Assembly (NCBI RefSeq): GCF_032401055.1
Contig: NZ_CP135529.1
Location: 3,842,501-3,906,500 of the forward strand
DNA from: Tardiphaga sp. 709
GTDB taxonomy: Bacteria > Pseudomonadota > Alphaproteobacteria > Rhizobiales > Xanthobacteraceae
DNA: 64,000 nt
Reading direction: 5' to 3'
Shown here: in pieces, positions 1 to 9,007 of the stretch
How positions within the stretch are numbered: the stretch's first letter is position 1
How the letters are laid out: each line of letters begins with the position of its first letter
Program-made: the position numbers and the translations under genes
The notes under the pieces: generated by a model
What the model was told of the DNA's origin: nothing
What the model saw: the letters and a program-made list of their open reading frames with translations, nothing else
The model's database searches: none

Positions 1-44
1 AGGCAGTGTGACTTCCACCAGGACACCCCGCCCAATGTGCTCGC

Positions 45-225
45 GTGTGACCACGACTGGCGGCAGGTCTCCTGGCTCGCGGGTCAGTGCCTGTCGCCGC
101 CTTCCCAGGTGAATACCCAGTGGCTCTTGGCGCAGGCTCGCCGCTTACAGTTGCGGGGGCAGCCGCGGAATCGGGGGATCCCCCTCACCGCATTCCCTTT
201 TGATCCCCGAAGGGGAACCGTCGCA
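45..225 (-). ncRNA. Cobalamin (B12) riboswitch
   Basis: Read on the minus strand, this stretch carries the conserved cobalamin-riboswitch boxes in order. First is the 5' AAGGGAA...GGTG arm at about 182-200. Next is the core GCTGCCCCCGCAACTGTAA at about 145-165, then GCCACTGGG near 118-126 and TGGGAAGG near 103-110. The 3' box AGCCAGGAGACCTGCC lies near 61-77. These are the signature B12-box elements of the family. The controlled gene must lie to the left of position 1 on the minus strand and is not visible. Family members usually control cobalamin synthesis, cobalt transport or TonB-dependent uptake genes. Boundaries are approximate because the expression platform runs into positions 1-45. 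Confidence 0.93.
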
Positions 226-380
226 TTCACGTTAAGGTGAAATTTCCAAATGTGTCAATCAAGCTGCCAGTCATTCGCAGCTTGCTTTGGCGGGTGTTGA
301 TATTGCGCATCACCTGTCATCGCAGCGTCAAGCGATCTGCCTAGAGCCACTGGTGCCAGAGCCAGGATCAGGAGTTCGCC

Positions 381-1934
381 ATGGCACTACGTTTATCCCG
401 TCGCCGCTTCCTCGCGCACTCAGCCGTAACAGGCGCAAGCTTCCTGGCGATGCCTTACCTCAGCCGCGCGCAGGATCGTCCGGTCGTGTCGCATGGCGTG
501 CAGTCCGGCGATGTCGGGACGAGCAGCGGCATGATCTGGTCGCGCGCCGATCGCCCGGCGCAGATGATGGTGGAAGTCGCCACGACCGAATCCTTCAGCA
601 ATGTGCGCATGTTGCCGGTTATCACGGCGCTGCCCGAGAGCGATTTCACGGCGAAGCTGTTGCTCGATAATCTGCCCGCGGGACAGGACATCTTCTACCG
701 CGTCAAATTCCGCGATCTGTCGCATCCCGAAATCGTCAGCGAACCTGTGATCGGCCGCTTTCGCACCGCGCCGGCCGATCGCCGCGATGTATCCTTTGTC
801 TGGGGCGGCGATGTCGCCGGGCAGGGCTGGGGCATCAATGCCGAGGATGGCGGCATGGTCACCTTCGCCACCATGCGCAAGCACAACCCGGATTTCCTGA
901 TCCATTCCGGCGATACGATTTATGCTGACGGTCCGATCCTGCCCGAAGTGAAATTGCCGGATGGCACGATCTGGAAAAACACCATAACCGTGCCGGAGAA
1001 GGCGAAGGTCGCCGAAACGCTCGATGAATTCCGCGCCGCGCACAAATACAATCTGCTCGACGACAATGTCCGCGCATTCAATGCGCAAGTGCCGATCTTC
1101 GGCCAGTGGGACGATCACGAGGTCACCAACAACTGGTCGCTCTCGAAGCAGTTGCCGGCGTCCTACAAGGAGCGCGACATCACGCTGCTGGCTGCGCGCG
1201 GCGCGCGTGCCTTTCACGAGATGTATCCGATCTCGATCAATCCGGCCGAACCCGGCCGCGTCTATCGCACGCTCAATTACGGCCCGCATCTCGATGTCTT
1301 TATGCTGGACGAGCGCAGCTATCGCGGGCCCAACGGCCCGAACCTGCAGGCGAGCTATGGTCCCGACGCATATTTCATCGGCCCGGAGCAGATGGCCTGG
1401 CTGAAGCGCGCCTTGATCGCATCGAAGGCGACCTGGAAGGTCATCGCCGCCGACATGCCGATCGGCCTCGTCGTCTATGACAACGCTGCCGACAAAACCG
1501 GCTCTGAGGCCATCGCGCAGGGCGACGGACCGGTGCGGGGCCGCGAGCTGGAAATTGCCGATATCCTGCGCTTCATCAAATCGGCCGGTATCCGCAACAC
1601 GGTCTGGCTGACCGCCGACGTGCATTACACGGCGGCGCATTATTACAATCCCGACAAGGCGCAGTTTCAGGATTTCGAGCCGTTCTGGGAGTTCGTTTCG
1701 GGCCCGTTTCACGCCGGAACTTTTGGGCCGGCGGCGCTCGACGATACCTTCGGTCCTGAGGTCCGTTTCGTGAAGGCGCCGGGGCCCGATAAGCAGAATT
1801 TGCCCCCGTCGGCAGGCATGCAGTTCTTCGGCCACGTCAAAATCGACGGCCAAAGCGGCCAAATGACCGTTACCTTGCGAGATCGGGCCGATATGGCCCT
1901 TTGGGCCACGGTTCTGGACCCGAAATTGGGCTAA
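381..1934 (+). CDS. phoD: PhoD-like alkaline phosphatase, Tat-exported
   Basis: This 517-residue protein begins with a twin-arginine signal (SRRRFLAHSAVTGASF), so a folded, metal-loaded enzyme is probably exported to the periplasm. PhoD-family metallophosphatase motifs follow: WGGDVAG near residue 140, HSGDTIYADGP near 175, GQWDDHEVTNNW near 240, and a late TADVHYTAAHYY segment. These supply the Asp/His/Asn metal ligands. The family hydrolyses phosphate mono- and diesters. An N-terminal Fn3-like phosphodiesterase domain is expected around residues 35-130. The start is supported by AGGAG at 370-374. It is monocistronic, divergent from the riboswitch-controlled gene. No clear Pho box was seen. 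Confidence 0.9.
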   Translation: MALRLSRRRFLAHSAVTGASFLAMPYLSRAQDRPVVSHGVQSGDVGTSSGMIWSRADRPAQMMVEVATTESFSNVRMLPVITALPESDFTAKLLLDNLPAGQDIFYRVKFRDLSHPEIVSEPVIGRFRTAPADRRDVSFVWGGDVAGQGWGINAEDGGMVTFATMRKHNPDFLIHSGDTIYADGPILPEVKLPDGTIWKNTITVPEKAKVAETLDEFRAAHKYNLLDDNVRAFNAQVPIFGQWDDHEVTNNWSLSKQLPASYKERDITLLAARGARAFHEMYPISINPAEPGRVYRTLNYGPHLDVFMLDERSYRGPNGPNLQASYGPDAYFIGPEQMAWLKRALIASKATWKVIAADMPIGLVVYDNAADKTGSEAIAQGDGPVRGRELEIADILRFIKSAGIRNTVWLTADVHYTAAHYYNPDKAQFQDFEPFWEFVSGPFHAGTFGPAALDDTFGPEVRFVKAPGPDKQNLPPSAGMQFFGHVKIDGQSGQMTVTLRDRADMALWATVLDPKLG

Positions 1935-1952
1935 CCATTTGGCAGATTCGCA

Positions 1953-1980
1953 TTGTTTTTCGGCGATTTTCCCCTATATT
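1953..1980 (+). promoter_or_regulatory. Putative sigma70-type promoter for typA
   Basis: TTGTTT at 1953-1958 and TATATT at 1975-1980 are separated by 16 bases, just after the phoD stop. Transcription from here would start near 1987 and give typA a leader of about 175 nucleotides that contains the hairpin at 2002-2030. The assignment is from sequence only. Confidence 0.5.
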
Positions 1981-2001
1981 GCGCCGCAACGCGTCCGAGT
2001 A

Positions 2002-2030
2002 CCCGGCCCCTTCTGGCCGGGTTTGCTTTT
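2002..2030 (+). terminator. Terminator-like hairpin in the typA leader
   Basis: CCCGGCC (2002-2008) pairs with GGCCGGG (2015-2021) across a CCTTCT loop, followed by TTTGCTTTT. This is an intrinsic-terminator shape. It sits downstream of the predicted typA promoter and upstream of the typA start, so it may attenuate typA. Alternatively it may end readthrough from phoD. Confidence 0.55.
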
Positions 2031-2163
2031 GGAGGGATTGCCCCAGCGCGTTTTCAGACGAGGCAGTTATCGAACGCGCTCGAGCGCAAGGCTGAGGCCT
2101 TTTGTCGAGCATGTCTTGTTGAACCCGCTCAAGGGCACCCAGACCGTAACCAGAAGAAGACCT

Positions 2164-3987
2164 ATGAACCTTCGCAACATTGCTATCATCGCCCACGTTG
2201 ACCACGGCAAAACGACTCTCGTCGACAAGCTGCTGCAACAGTCGGGCACCTACCGCGACAATCAGCGCGTCCAGGAACGCGCGATGGATTCGAACGACAT
2301 CGAAAAAGAGCGCGGCATCACCATTCTCGCCAAGTGCACCTCGGTGCTGTGGGATGAGGTCCAGATCAACATCGTCGACACCCCGGGCCATGCCGACTTC
2401 GGCGGCGAAGTTGAACGCATCCTGTCGATGGTCGATGGCGTGATCGTGCTTGTCGACGCTGCTGAAGGCCCGATGCCGCAGACCAAGTTCGTGGTCGGAA
2501 AGGCGTTGAAGCTCGGCCTCAAGCCGATCGTCGCCATCAACAAGGTCGACCGTCAGGACGCCCGCATCACCGAAGTCGTCAACGAAGTGTTCGACCTGTT
2601 TGCAGCGCTTGACGCCACCGACGACCAGCTCGACTTCCCGATTCTGTACGGATCGGGCCGCAACGGCTGGATGGCCGACAGCCCGGACGCGTCGCATGAC
2701 GTCGGCATGAAGCCGCTGTTCGATCTCGTCATCAAGCATGTCGCGCCGCCGGTGGTGGAAGAAGGTGCGTTCCGCATGCTCGGCACCATCCTCGAAGCCA
2801 ACCCCTATCTCGGCCGGATCATCACCGGCCGTATCTCGGCGGGCTCGGTCAAGCCGAACCAGAGCGTGAAGGTGCTGTCGCGCGACGGCAAGGTTGTTGA
2901 AACCGGCCGTATCACCAAGATCCTGGCGTTCCGTGGTCTTGAGCGTCAGCCGGTTGAGCTCGCCGAAGCCGGTGACATCGTCGCCATCGCCGGCCTGCCC
3001 AAGGGCACTGTCGCCGACACCTTCTGCGATCCGTCGGTTGAAATTCCGATCCAGGCGCAGCCGATCGATCCGCCGACCGTGTCGATGTCCTTCATCGTCA
3101 ACAATTCGCCGCTCGCCGGCACCGAAGGCGACAAGGTCACCAGCCGTCTGATCCGCGACCGCCTGCTGCGCGAAGCCGAAGGTAATGTCGCGCTCAAGGT
3201 CGTCGAATCTGCCGATCGCGACGCGATGGAAGTGTCGGGCCGCGGCGAATTGCAGCTCGCGATCCTGATCGAGAACATGCGCCGCGAAGGCTTTGAGCTT
3301 TCGGTGTCGCGTCCGCGCGTGGTTCTCACCAAGGACGAGAACGGCAACACGCTGGAGCCGGTCGAAGAAGTCGTCATCGACGTCGATGAGGAATTCTCCG
3401 GCGTCGTCGTTCAGAAGATGAGCGAACGCAAGGCCGAGATGATCGAGATGCGTCCGTCGGGCGGCAACCGCCTGCGTCTGGTTTTCTACGCGCCGACCCG
3501 CGGCCTGATCGGCTATCAGGGCGAACTCATGACCGATACCAAGGGTACCGCGATCATGAACCGCCTGTTCCACGACTACCTGCCCTATAAGGGCGAGATC
3601 GCCGGCCGCCGCAACGGCGTGTTGATCTCCAACGACCAGGGCGAAGCGGTTGCCTATGCCATGTTCAAGCTGGAAGATCGCGGCCCGATGATGATCGAGC
3701 CGGGCTGGAAGGTCTATAAGGGCATGATCATCGGCGAGCACACCCGCGAGAACGATCTCGAACTCAACGTTCTCAAGGGCAAGCAGCTCTCCAACATCCG
3801 CACCACGTCGAAGGACGAAGCGGTGCGTTTGACGCCGCCGATCCGCATGACCCTCGAAAAGGCGCTCGCCTATATCGAGAGCGACGAGCTGGTCGAGATC
3901 ACCCCGAAGTCGATCCGCCTGCGCAAGAAGCATCTCGATGCCAACGACCGCAAGCGCGCCGAAAAGACCAAGGAAGTGATCGCGTAA
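2164..3987 (+). CDS. typA: Ribosome-associated translational GTPase TypA/BipA
   Basis: This 607-residue protein has the full family length. It starts with the G domain: [10 protein letters not shown] (P loop) at residues 9-18, a switch I region with [13 protein letters not shown] (G3) and NKVD (G4). Domain II, EF-G-like domains III and V, and the BipA-specific C-terminus follow. BipA binds 70S ribosomes and helps 50S assembly and stress or cold adaptation. The ATG at 2164 was chosen because it begins the conserved [15 protein letters not shown] sequence. The open frame extends further upstream but without similarity. It is followed by a strong terminator. Confidence 0.97.
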   Translation: MNLRNIAIIAHVDHGKTTLVDKLLQQSGTYRDNQRVQERAMDSNDIEKERGITILAKCTSVLWDEVQINIVDTPGHADFGGEVERILSMVDGVIVLVDAAEGPMPQTKFVVGKALKLGLKPIVAINKVDRQDARITEVVNEVFDLFAALDATDDQLDFPILYGSGRNGWMADSPDASHDVGMKPLFDLVIKHVAPPVVEEGAFRMLGTILEANPYLGRIITGRISAGSVKPNQSVKVLSRDGKVVETGRITKILAFRGLERQPVELAEAGDIVAIAGLPKGTVADTFCDPSVEIPIQAQPIDPPTVSMSFIVNNSPLAGTEGDKVTSRLIRDRLLREAEGNVALKVVESADRDAMEVSGRGELQLAILIENMRREGFELSVSRPRVVLTKDENGNTLEPVEEVVIDVDEEFSGVVVQKMSERKAEMIEMRPSGGNRLRLVFYAPTRGLIGYQGELMTDTKGTAIMNRLFHDYLPYKGEIAGRRNGVLISNDQGEAVAYAMFKLEDRGPMMIEPGWKVYKGMIIGEHTRENDLELNVLKGKQLSNIRTTSKDEAVRLTPPIRMTLEKALAYIESDELVEITPKSIRLRKKHLDANDRKRAEKTKEVIA

Positions 3988-4014
3988 GCGACGAGCTTTC
4001 TTTGGCGAGTTACG

Positions 4015-4043
4015 AAATGCCCGGCGAGAGCCGGGCATTTTTT
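4015..4043 (+). terminator. Intrinsic terminator of typA
   Basis: An 11-bp perfect stem, AAATGCCCGGC (4015-4025) with GCCGGGCATTT (4030-4040), has a GAGA tetraloop and is followed by further T residues. It lies 28 bases after the typA stop. It could also work in reverse for the minus-strand gene region. Confidence 0.9.
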
Positions 4044-4052
4044 GTTTGGCAC

Positions 4053-4173
4053 TGTCATTCCGGGGCGCACGCGCATCTTTGCGCGGGCGAACCCGGAATC
4101 CCGACATGGTTGAACACTTCGGGATTCCGGGCTCGTGCCCTCAGCTGCGCTGAGCGCCCGCCCCGGAATGACA
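4053..4173. repeat. Long palindromic intergenic repeat, family A copy 1
   Basis: The outer arms TGTCATTCCGGGGCG and CGCCCCGGAATGACA are exact inverse complements bounding about 120 bases. A nested inner pair (CCCGGAATCCCGA and TCGGGATTCCGGG) lies inside. A related element is at 32381-32520. The structure resembles the mobile palindromic repeats common between genes in Bradyrhizobium and Rhodopseudomonas. It lies between the convergent typA and GST genes. Confidence 0.85.
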
Positions 4174-4183
4174 AGCTCTATGG

Positions 4184-4849
4184 TTAGACCTTCGGCGCCC
4201 CGACCTGCTTCAACGGATCGGCCTTCGCAAACGCCTCCATCGCCTCGCAGGCGGCGACGATGCGGTCGATGGTCGGGATGCCCGCAATTTCGATCTTCAG
4301 CACCTTCATGGTTGCGGTGATGCTGAGCAGGCAGATATCGGCGATGGTCACCTCGTCGCCATGACAGAAGCGGCCGGTGACGGGCTCGCTGGCGAGGCGC
4401 TTTTCCACGGCGGCGAGGCCCGTGGTGAACCAGTGCACCAGCCAAGCGCGAACTGCGGCATCGTCAAAGCCGGCGGTAATGGCGAGATATTTGCGCACAC
4501 GCGGCGTAATGAGCGGATGGGTGTCGGCGGCCAGCATCGCGGCGATCGAACGCACCCGTGCGCGGCCGTGTGGATCGCTCGGCAGCAGCGGCGGGGTCGG
4601 ATGGATCTCGTCGAGGAATTCCAGGATCGCCAGTGATTGCGTCAGCGGCAGGTGGCCGGGCTCGATCAGGGCCGGAATCGCACCGAGCGGATTGATCTTG
4701 AGGAACTCGTCGCCGCGCTGCTCGCCCTTGTCGAGGTCGATCACGCGCTCGTGCGCTTCCAATCCCTTCAGGTTGAGCGCCACGCGGACGCGATAGGTCG
4801 CGGACGTCCGCCAGAAGCCGTAGAGTTCGAAATCGTGTGGGGCTGTCAT
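4184..4849 (-). CDS. Glutathione S-transferase, zeta/maleylacetoacetate isomerase-like
   Basis: This 221-residue cytosolic GST has an N-terminal thioredoxin fold beginning FELYGFWRTSATYRVRVALN. The Ser/Cys-region motif S-x-x-Y-R-V-R is typical of zeta-class maleylacetoacetate isomerases. NPLGAIPALIE (the cis-Pro loop) and QSLAILEFLDE (glutathione-contacting) follow, then the helical C-terminal domain. The likely role is glutathione-dependent isomerisation or conjugation. No tyrosine-catabolism genes are nearby to confirm a maleylacetoacetate substrate. The ATG at 4849 was chosen because the upstream extension has no GST similarity. Confidence 0.85.
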   Translation of the reverse strand: MTAPHDFELYGFWRTSATYRVRVALNLKGLEAHERVIDLDKGEQRGDEFLKINPLGAIPALIEPGHLPLTQSLAILEFLDEIHPTPPLLPSDPHGRARVRSIAAMLAADTHPLITPRVRKYLAITAGFDDAAVRAWLVHWFTTGLAAVEKRLASEPVTGRFCHGDEVTIADICLLSITATMKVLKIEIAGIPTIDRIVAACEAMEAFAKADPLKQVGAPKV

Positions 4850-4927
4850 GCATCTTCTCCGAGGGCAGCGGTGGCTTGAATAATTCAAGCAAGCCTTTAT
4901 CCCGTTGTCACCCGTTTCCCATTCGCT

Positions 4928-6196
4928 GTGAATACCGACGCGATGACCAGACTGCCTTCCGAAGTAGATGTCGCCATCATCGGAGCCGGCGCTGCCGGCC
5001 TCGGCGCCGCTCGTATGCTGGAAGGTTCCGGGCTCTCGGTGATTGTGCTGGAAGCGCGCGACCGGATCGGCGGCCGTGCCCATACGATCATGGCGGCCCC
5101 CGGCATTCCGTTCGATCTGGGCTGTGAGTGGCTACACTCCGCCGACAAGAATGACTTCGTCGGCATCGCGAAAGAGCTCGGCTTCGCCGTCGACAAGTCG
5201 CGTCCGCCGTGGCGCGATCAGGCCTATGACGCCGCCTTCTCAAAGGCGAAGCGCGATGAGTTCTTCGCCGCGATCGACGCGTTCTATGAGCGCGCCGAGG
5301 AGGCCGCGGAAAACGAGATCGATGCGCCGGCCGCGACGTGCCTCGAGCCCGGCAATCCATGGAATCCGATGATCGATGCGATCTCGACCTATATCAACGG
5401 CTTCGAGCTCAAGGATGTGTCGCTGCACGACATGGATGCCTATGAGGACACTGACATCAACTGGCGCCTGCCCGATGGCTATGGCGCGCTGATTGCGGCC
5501 TATGGCGCGCCGTGTCCGGTGGCGCTGAACACCGAAGTCACTGTTATCGATCATTCCGGCGCGCGCACCCGCATCGAAACATCGCGCGGCACGCTCAGCG
5601 CGGCGAAAGTCATCGTCTGCGTGCCGGCCAATCTCATCGCCAACGAGAATATCCGCTTCACGCCGCCGTTGCCCGGCAAGGTCGAGGCCGCCGCAGGCCT
5701 GCCGCTCGGCGCCGACAACAAGGTAATGCTGGCGCTCTCCGACGCGGAGAAGTGGCCGTCGGATATCGGGTTGCGCGGCGCCGCCCTGCGCACCGGCGTC
5801 GGCAGTTTTCACCTGCGCCCGTCCGGTCGCCCCTGCATCGCCGGCTTCTTCGGGGGGAGTTTCGCGCGCGAGCTGGAAGACGCCGGTGAGGGCGCGCTCG
5901 CCGCGCAAAGCATCGACGAGATCGTGGCACTGCTCGGCTCAGACATCCGCAGCAAGCTCACGCCGCTCGCGGAATCCCGCTGGGGCCATGATCGCTTCGC
6001 GCAGGGCGCCTATTCGGCGGCGAAGCCCGGCCATGCCGATGCTCGCGCGGTCCTCGCGGCGCCGGTGGATGGCAGGCTGTTCTTTGCCGGCGAAGCGACG
6101 TCGCCGAATTTCTTCTCGACAGCGCACGGGGCAAGGGAGAGCGGGGAGAGGGCGGCCAAGGAGGTGGTGAGTGCAGGTAAGCGCGCGAAAGCGTAA
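4928..6196 (+). CDS. FAD-dependent amine oxidase / NAD(P)-binding flavoprotein
   Basis: This protein of about 422 residues has the dinucleotide-binding motif VAIIGAGAAGLGAARML near the N-terminus. The next block, VLEARDRIGGRAHT, is the GG-motif of the flavin amine oxidase (MAO/polyamine oxidase) superfamily. The C-terminal LFFAGEATSPNFFSTAHGARESG closes the FAD site. It should oxidise an amine with release of an aldehyde and H2O2, but the substrate is unknown. There is no signal peptide. An in-frame ATG at 4943 is an alternative start. It stands alone, divergent from the GST gene. Confidence 0.88.
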   Translation: MNTDAMTRLPSEVDVAIIGAGAAGLGAARMLEGSGLSVIVLEARDRIGGRAHTIMAAPGIPFDLGCEWLHSADKNDFVGIAKELGFAVDKSRPPWRDQAYDAAFSKAKRDEFFAAIDAFYERAEEAAENEIDAPAATCLEPGNPWNPMIDAISTYINGFELKDVSLHDMDAYEDTDINWRLPDGYGALIAAYGAPCPVALNTEVTVIDHSGARTRIETSRGTLSAAKVIVCVPANLIANENIRFTPPLPGKVEAAAGLPLGADNKVMLALSDAEKWPSDIGLRGAALRTGVGSFHLRPSGRPCIAGFFGGSFARELEDAGEGALAAQSIDEIVALLGSDIRSKLTPLAESRWGHDRFAQGAYSAAKPGHADARAVLAAPVDGRLFFAGEATSPNFFSTAHGARESGERAAKEVVSAGKRAKA

Positions 6197-6205
6197 TTGG
6201 CCGCG

Positions 6206-6628
6206 CTACTCAATCACCCTCGCCCTCATCCCCGCGTCCGGCACGATACACGCCTCGGTCCTTCCGAAGATGCGATAGCGGTTCGTTGCGATCAGGCTGT
6301 AGACCGGATTGCGCAGCGCCTTCGGCACCACGAACAGCACGCGCACCCACTGCCAGCCGGGCAGCGTCGACAACACCGTCAGCGCCGCATCGGATCTGAC
6401 ATAAGCCACGCCGCCATGAATCACTGCATTGGTGTCGGGGTCGGCGGCATCGATGCCGAAATGGCGGGCGAGGCGGCTGCCATAGTCGGACTGGATCGGG
6501 GTGAAGCGAAAGCGACGATCGGTGTCGCGTTTGGCGACGAACTGGATCCAGCGCGAGCAGAAGATACAGACACCGTCATAAAGGATGACATTGTCATCGG
6601 GCCAAGGCTCGGTCACTGCACTGTCCAT
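6206..6628 (-). CDS. DCC-family thiol-disulfide oxidoreductase (DUF393)
   Basis: This 140-residue protein carries the family signature near the N-terminus, VILYDGVCIFCSRW, with the CxxC thioredoxin-like pair. It continues with the FTPIQSDYG and DTNAVIHGGVAYVRSDAAL blocks typical of DUF393. The family is predicted to be redox-active, but the physiological partner is unknown. It ends 9 bases from the convergent amine oxidase. It follows the minus-strand hydrolase by 22 bases and may share its transcript. Confidence 0.88.
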   Translation of the reverse strand: MDSAVTEPWPDDNVILYDGVCIFCSRWIQFVAKRDTDRRFRFTPIQSDYGSRLARHFGIDAADPDTNAVIHGGVAYVRSDAALTVLSTLPGWQWVRVLFVVPKALRNPVYSLIATNRYRIFGRTEACIVPDAGMRARVIE

Positions 6629-6650
6629 CCCGGTTGCGCAAGCTTGCGCG

Positions 6651-7544
6651 TCATCGCGTTGTCGCCGGACTGGTCAAAACTGCCTTGAGTGCCTTGTCCA
6701 GTGCGGCACCATAGATGTCGTCACCGCCGTCGCTCTCCGCAAGCCAGTGGCCTTCGCTTCGAAAATCCGGCAATTCATGGAAATCGACTCTATCGCCGCC
6801 CTTGCGGAATGCATCCGCCAGTTGGCGTGACAAGTCCGGCGAGAAATAGCTGTCGTTGTGCGCGATGAGCCAGATCACAGGCACATGCGCCGTCTTGCCG
6901 AAGGTTGCGACCGCGGCGATCAGGCGCTGCGGCGCGCAAACGTCGTTCGGCCGGTCATTGGCATGGCCGCCCCGTCCGGGGGCAAAGGCAATGACCGCTC
7001 TGACGCCTTGCGGATTGGCGCCGGCCATGGCGAGCGCGCCCCAGCCGCCCGCGGAATGGCCGATGACGATCGTGCCGTCGCTGCGAATGAAGGGTTGTCT
7101 GCGAATATCAGTCATCGCTGCGGCGATACTATCCGCCGTGGCGCGGCCGGCGCCGAGATAGTCGGCATTGTCGCAGCCGCCTTGGTCTTCCAGGTAGCGT
7201 CCGTCGGTGACGCCATGGCCGGGACGTTCAGCGACCAGCACGGCGTAGCCTCGCCTGACAAACCAGGAGGCGAGTGCGCGATATTCCGGTTGCGGCATCT
7301 GCGCGCGGCGCAGCGCGTTCTGTGTGGAGGCATGCGCGATAACAGCGAGCGGGAACGGGCCATTGCCGGGCGGGCGAAACAGCACGGCGCGGGAACTGGT
7401 ATTTGGATCGGGCGACGCTACCGACCAGACCTGCCGGCGATGCGGCGCTTCTTCCGGGCCCTGCGCGCCTGATGTCTGGGCCGCGGCGATAGCAGCGCTT
7501 CCGTGCAATGCAGCCAGCAGGCAAAGCGCTTGGACGTATTTCAT
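6651..7544 (-). CDS. Secreted alpha/beta hydrolase (dienelactone hydrolase/esterase-like)
   Basis: This 297-residue protein has an N-terminal signal peptide (MKYVQALCLLAALHGSAAIAAAQ), then an alpha/beta hydrolase fold. The nucleophile elbow GHSAGGWG (Ser) lies near residue 165. A plausible acid follows in the HNDSYFSPDLS region, and a His near the C-terminus in SEGHWLAESDGG. It is probably a periplasmic esterase or lipase. The substrate cannot be inferred. It may be co-transcribed with the downstream DCC gene. Confidence 0.8.
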   Translation of the reverse strand: MKYVQALCLLAALHGSAAIAAAQTSGAQGPEEAPHRRQVWSVASPDPNTSSRAVLFRPPGNGPFPLAVIAHASTQNALRRAQMPQPEYRALASWFVRRGYAVLVAERPGHGVTDGRYLEDQGGCDNADYLGAGRATADSIAAAMTDIRRQPFIRSDGTIVIGHSAGGWGALAMAGANPQGVRAVIAFAPGRGGHANDRPNDVCAPQRLIAAVATFGKTAHVPVIWLIAHNDSYFSPDLSRQLADAFRKGGDRVDFHELPDFRSEGHWLAESDGGDDIYGAALDKALKAVLTSPATTR

Positions 7545-7611
7545 ATGCGCTCAGGGACTTTCGTGCGGACGCCATGCCTGTCGAACTCTACACGCCGCGA
7601 ATCACATCGAT

Positions 7612-7645
7612 GCAGTTGTGCACATCGATACGCGTGTGCAACTGC
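7612..7645. promoter_or_regulatory. Imperfect palindrome in divergent intergenic region
   Basis: GCAGTTGTGCACA and TGTGCAACTGC form inverted arms around a 10-base spacer (one arm has two extra bases). The element lies between the divergently transcribed hydrolase and GNAT genes, the usual place for an operator. No regulator gene is adjacent, so its role is speculative. Confidence 0.35.
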
Positions 7646-7823
7646 GACACGACTCGCGCGATACGTGCCAGCAGTGGAAAACATGGCGTTCGGCGCGCAT
7701 TGGATGCAGCTCTGTCCTTTTTCGATACAACTCTTTCGGTAAACTGATGCTGAAAATCCACACGTTAACCGATAATTAACGATGGACCTTGAAGAGCGCC
7801 CGCCGACTTGCTTTGATCCCCTC

Positions 7824-8333
7824 ATGAGCACAACCCTGATCGAGGTTCGGCCGGCCAAAGCTGCGGATGCAGCCGCGGTGGCGTCCACCCATGACGAAGC
7901 CTGGCGCGCGGCCTATCAAGGTCTCATCCCGGGCCCCGAATTGGAAAAGCTGATCAATCGCCGCGGTCCCGGCTGGTGGGATTCGGCGATCCGCAAGGGC
8001 AGCCGCGTCAGCGTTTTGTGCTTCGGCGACAAGGTCGCCGGCTACGCCAATTACGGTCGTAACCGCGCCCGCAGCCTGCAGTTCGAAGGCGAGATCTACG
8101 AACTTTACCTGCGTCCGGAATTCCAGGGCCTCGGCTTCGGCCGCCGGCTGTTCGCCTCCGCCAAGCGCGACCTCGTGCAGAGCGGGCTGAAGAGCATGGT
8201 CATCTGGGCGCTGTCGGACAATGAGGGCGCGACGGAGTTCTACCGCGCTCTGGGTGGCCGCATGGTGGCCCGTTCCTCGGAGCGTTTCGGCGCAAAATCG
8301 CTCGATAAAGTGGCATTCGCCTGGACGAATTAA
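7824..8333 (+). CDS. GNAT-family N-acetyltransferase
   Basis: This protein of about 169 residues has GNAT architecture. Its N-terminus IEVRPAKAADAAAVASTHDEAWRAAYQGL is typical of the RimI-like subgroup. ELYLRPEFQGLGFGRRLF is motif A, the acetyl-CoA pyrophosphate loop with Q-x-x-G-x-G. The C-terminal VIWALSDNEGATEFYRALGG is motif B. It should transfer acetyl from acetyl-CoA to an amine; the acceptor is unknown. An in-frame ATG at 7782 would add 14 residues without similarity, so the later start is preferred. Confidence 0.85.
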   Translation: MSTTLIEVRPAKAADAAAVASTHDEAWRAAYQGLIPGPELEKLINRRGPGWWDSAIRKGSRVSVLCFGDKVAGYANYGRNRARSLQFEGEIYELYLRPEFQGLGFGRRLFASAKRDLVQSGLKSMVIWALSDNEGATEFYRALGGRMVARSSERFGAKSLDKVAFAWTN

Positions 8334-8436
8334 GCCATTAAGCCGGTTCATGATTTTCTGGTCTCGCAGGCGTTGAATCCGGGCTCCCGCTCGGCTACGC
8401 CTGTCGCAACCTGTCCTATGAAATCTGGAGTGTTTG

Positions 8437-8976
8437 ATGCGTCTTGACGCAATCCCGCTCGGCGCCAAGGCGCCGCATGAAGTGAACGTCGTGATCGAGG
8501 TCCAGGTGGGCGGCGAGCCCATCAAATACGAGATGGACAAGGAATCCGGCGCCCTGTTCGTCGATCGCTTCCTCTACACCCCGATGCGCTACCCGGGGAA
8601 TTACGGCTTCATTCCCCACACTTTGTCTGGCGACGGCGATCCCTGCGATGTGCTGATCGCCAACACCCGCGCCATCGTGCCGGGCGCGGTGATGAGCGTG
8701 CGTCCAGTCGGCGTGCTCTTGATGGAAGACGAAGGCGGCCTCGATGAGAAGATCATCGCGGTGCCGACCTCGAAGCTGACCCAGCGCTACGACAAGGTGA
8801 AGAACTACAGCGATCTGCCGGAGATCACGCTGCAGCAGATTCAGCACTTCTTCGAGCACTACAAGGATCTCGAGCCCGGCAAGTGGGTCAAGGTGGTGCG
8901 CTGGGGCGATGCCGCCGACGCGCAGCGCCTGATCATGGAAGGCGTCGAGCGCGCCAAGGCCGCCAAGACCAAGTAA
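8437..8976 (+). CDS. ppa: Inorganic pyrophosphatase
   Basis: This 179-residue family I soluble pyrophosphatase hydrolyses PPi to 2 Pi and so drives biosynthetic reactions. Conserved blocks include INVVIEV-like strands, [18 protein letters not shown] and the signature [10 protein letters not shown], with the metal-binding Asp residues, followed by [10 protein letters not shown] and [17 protein letters not shown]. The start is the ATG at 8437 after a GGAG at 8427-8430; a TTG directly before it is in frame but unnecessary. Confidence 0.97.
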   Translation: MRLDAIPLGAKAPHEVNVVIEVQVGGEPIKYEMDKESGALFVDRFLYTPMRYPGNYGFIPHTLSGDGDPCDVLIANTRAIVPGAVMSVRPVGVLLMEDEGGLDEKIIAVPTSKLTQRYDKVKNYSDLPEITLQQIQHFFEHYKDLEPGKWVKVVRWGDAADAQRLIMEGVERAKAAKTK

Positions 8977-9007
8977 CAGAGACCGGCGTAGCAGAAGGGG
9001 ACTTCCG

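Noticed and set aside
1870-4107. A 745-residue minus-strand open frame opposite typA
   Set aside because: It mirrors the codon structure of typA, has no recognisable domains and is a typical high-GC shadow frame.
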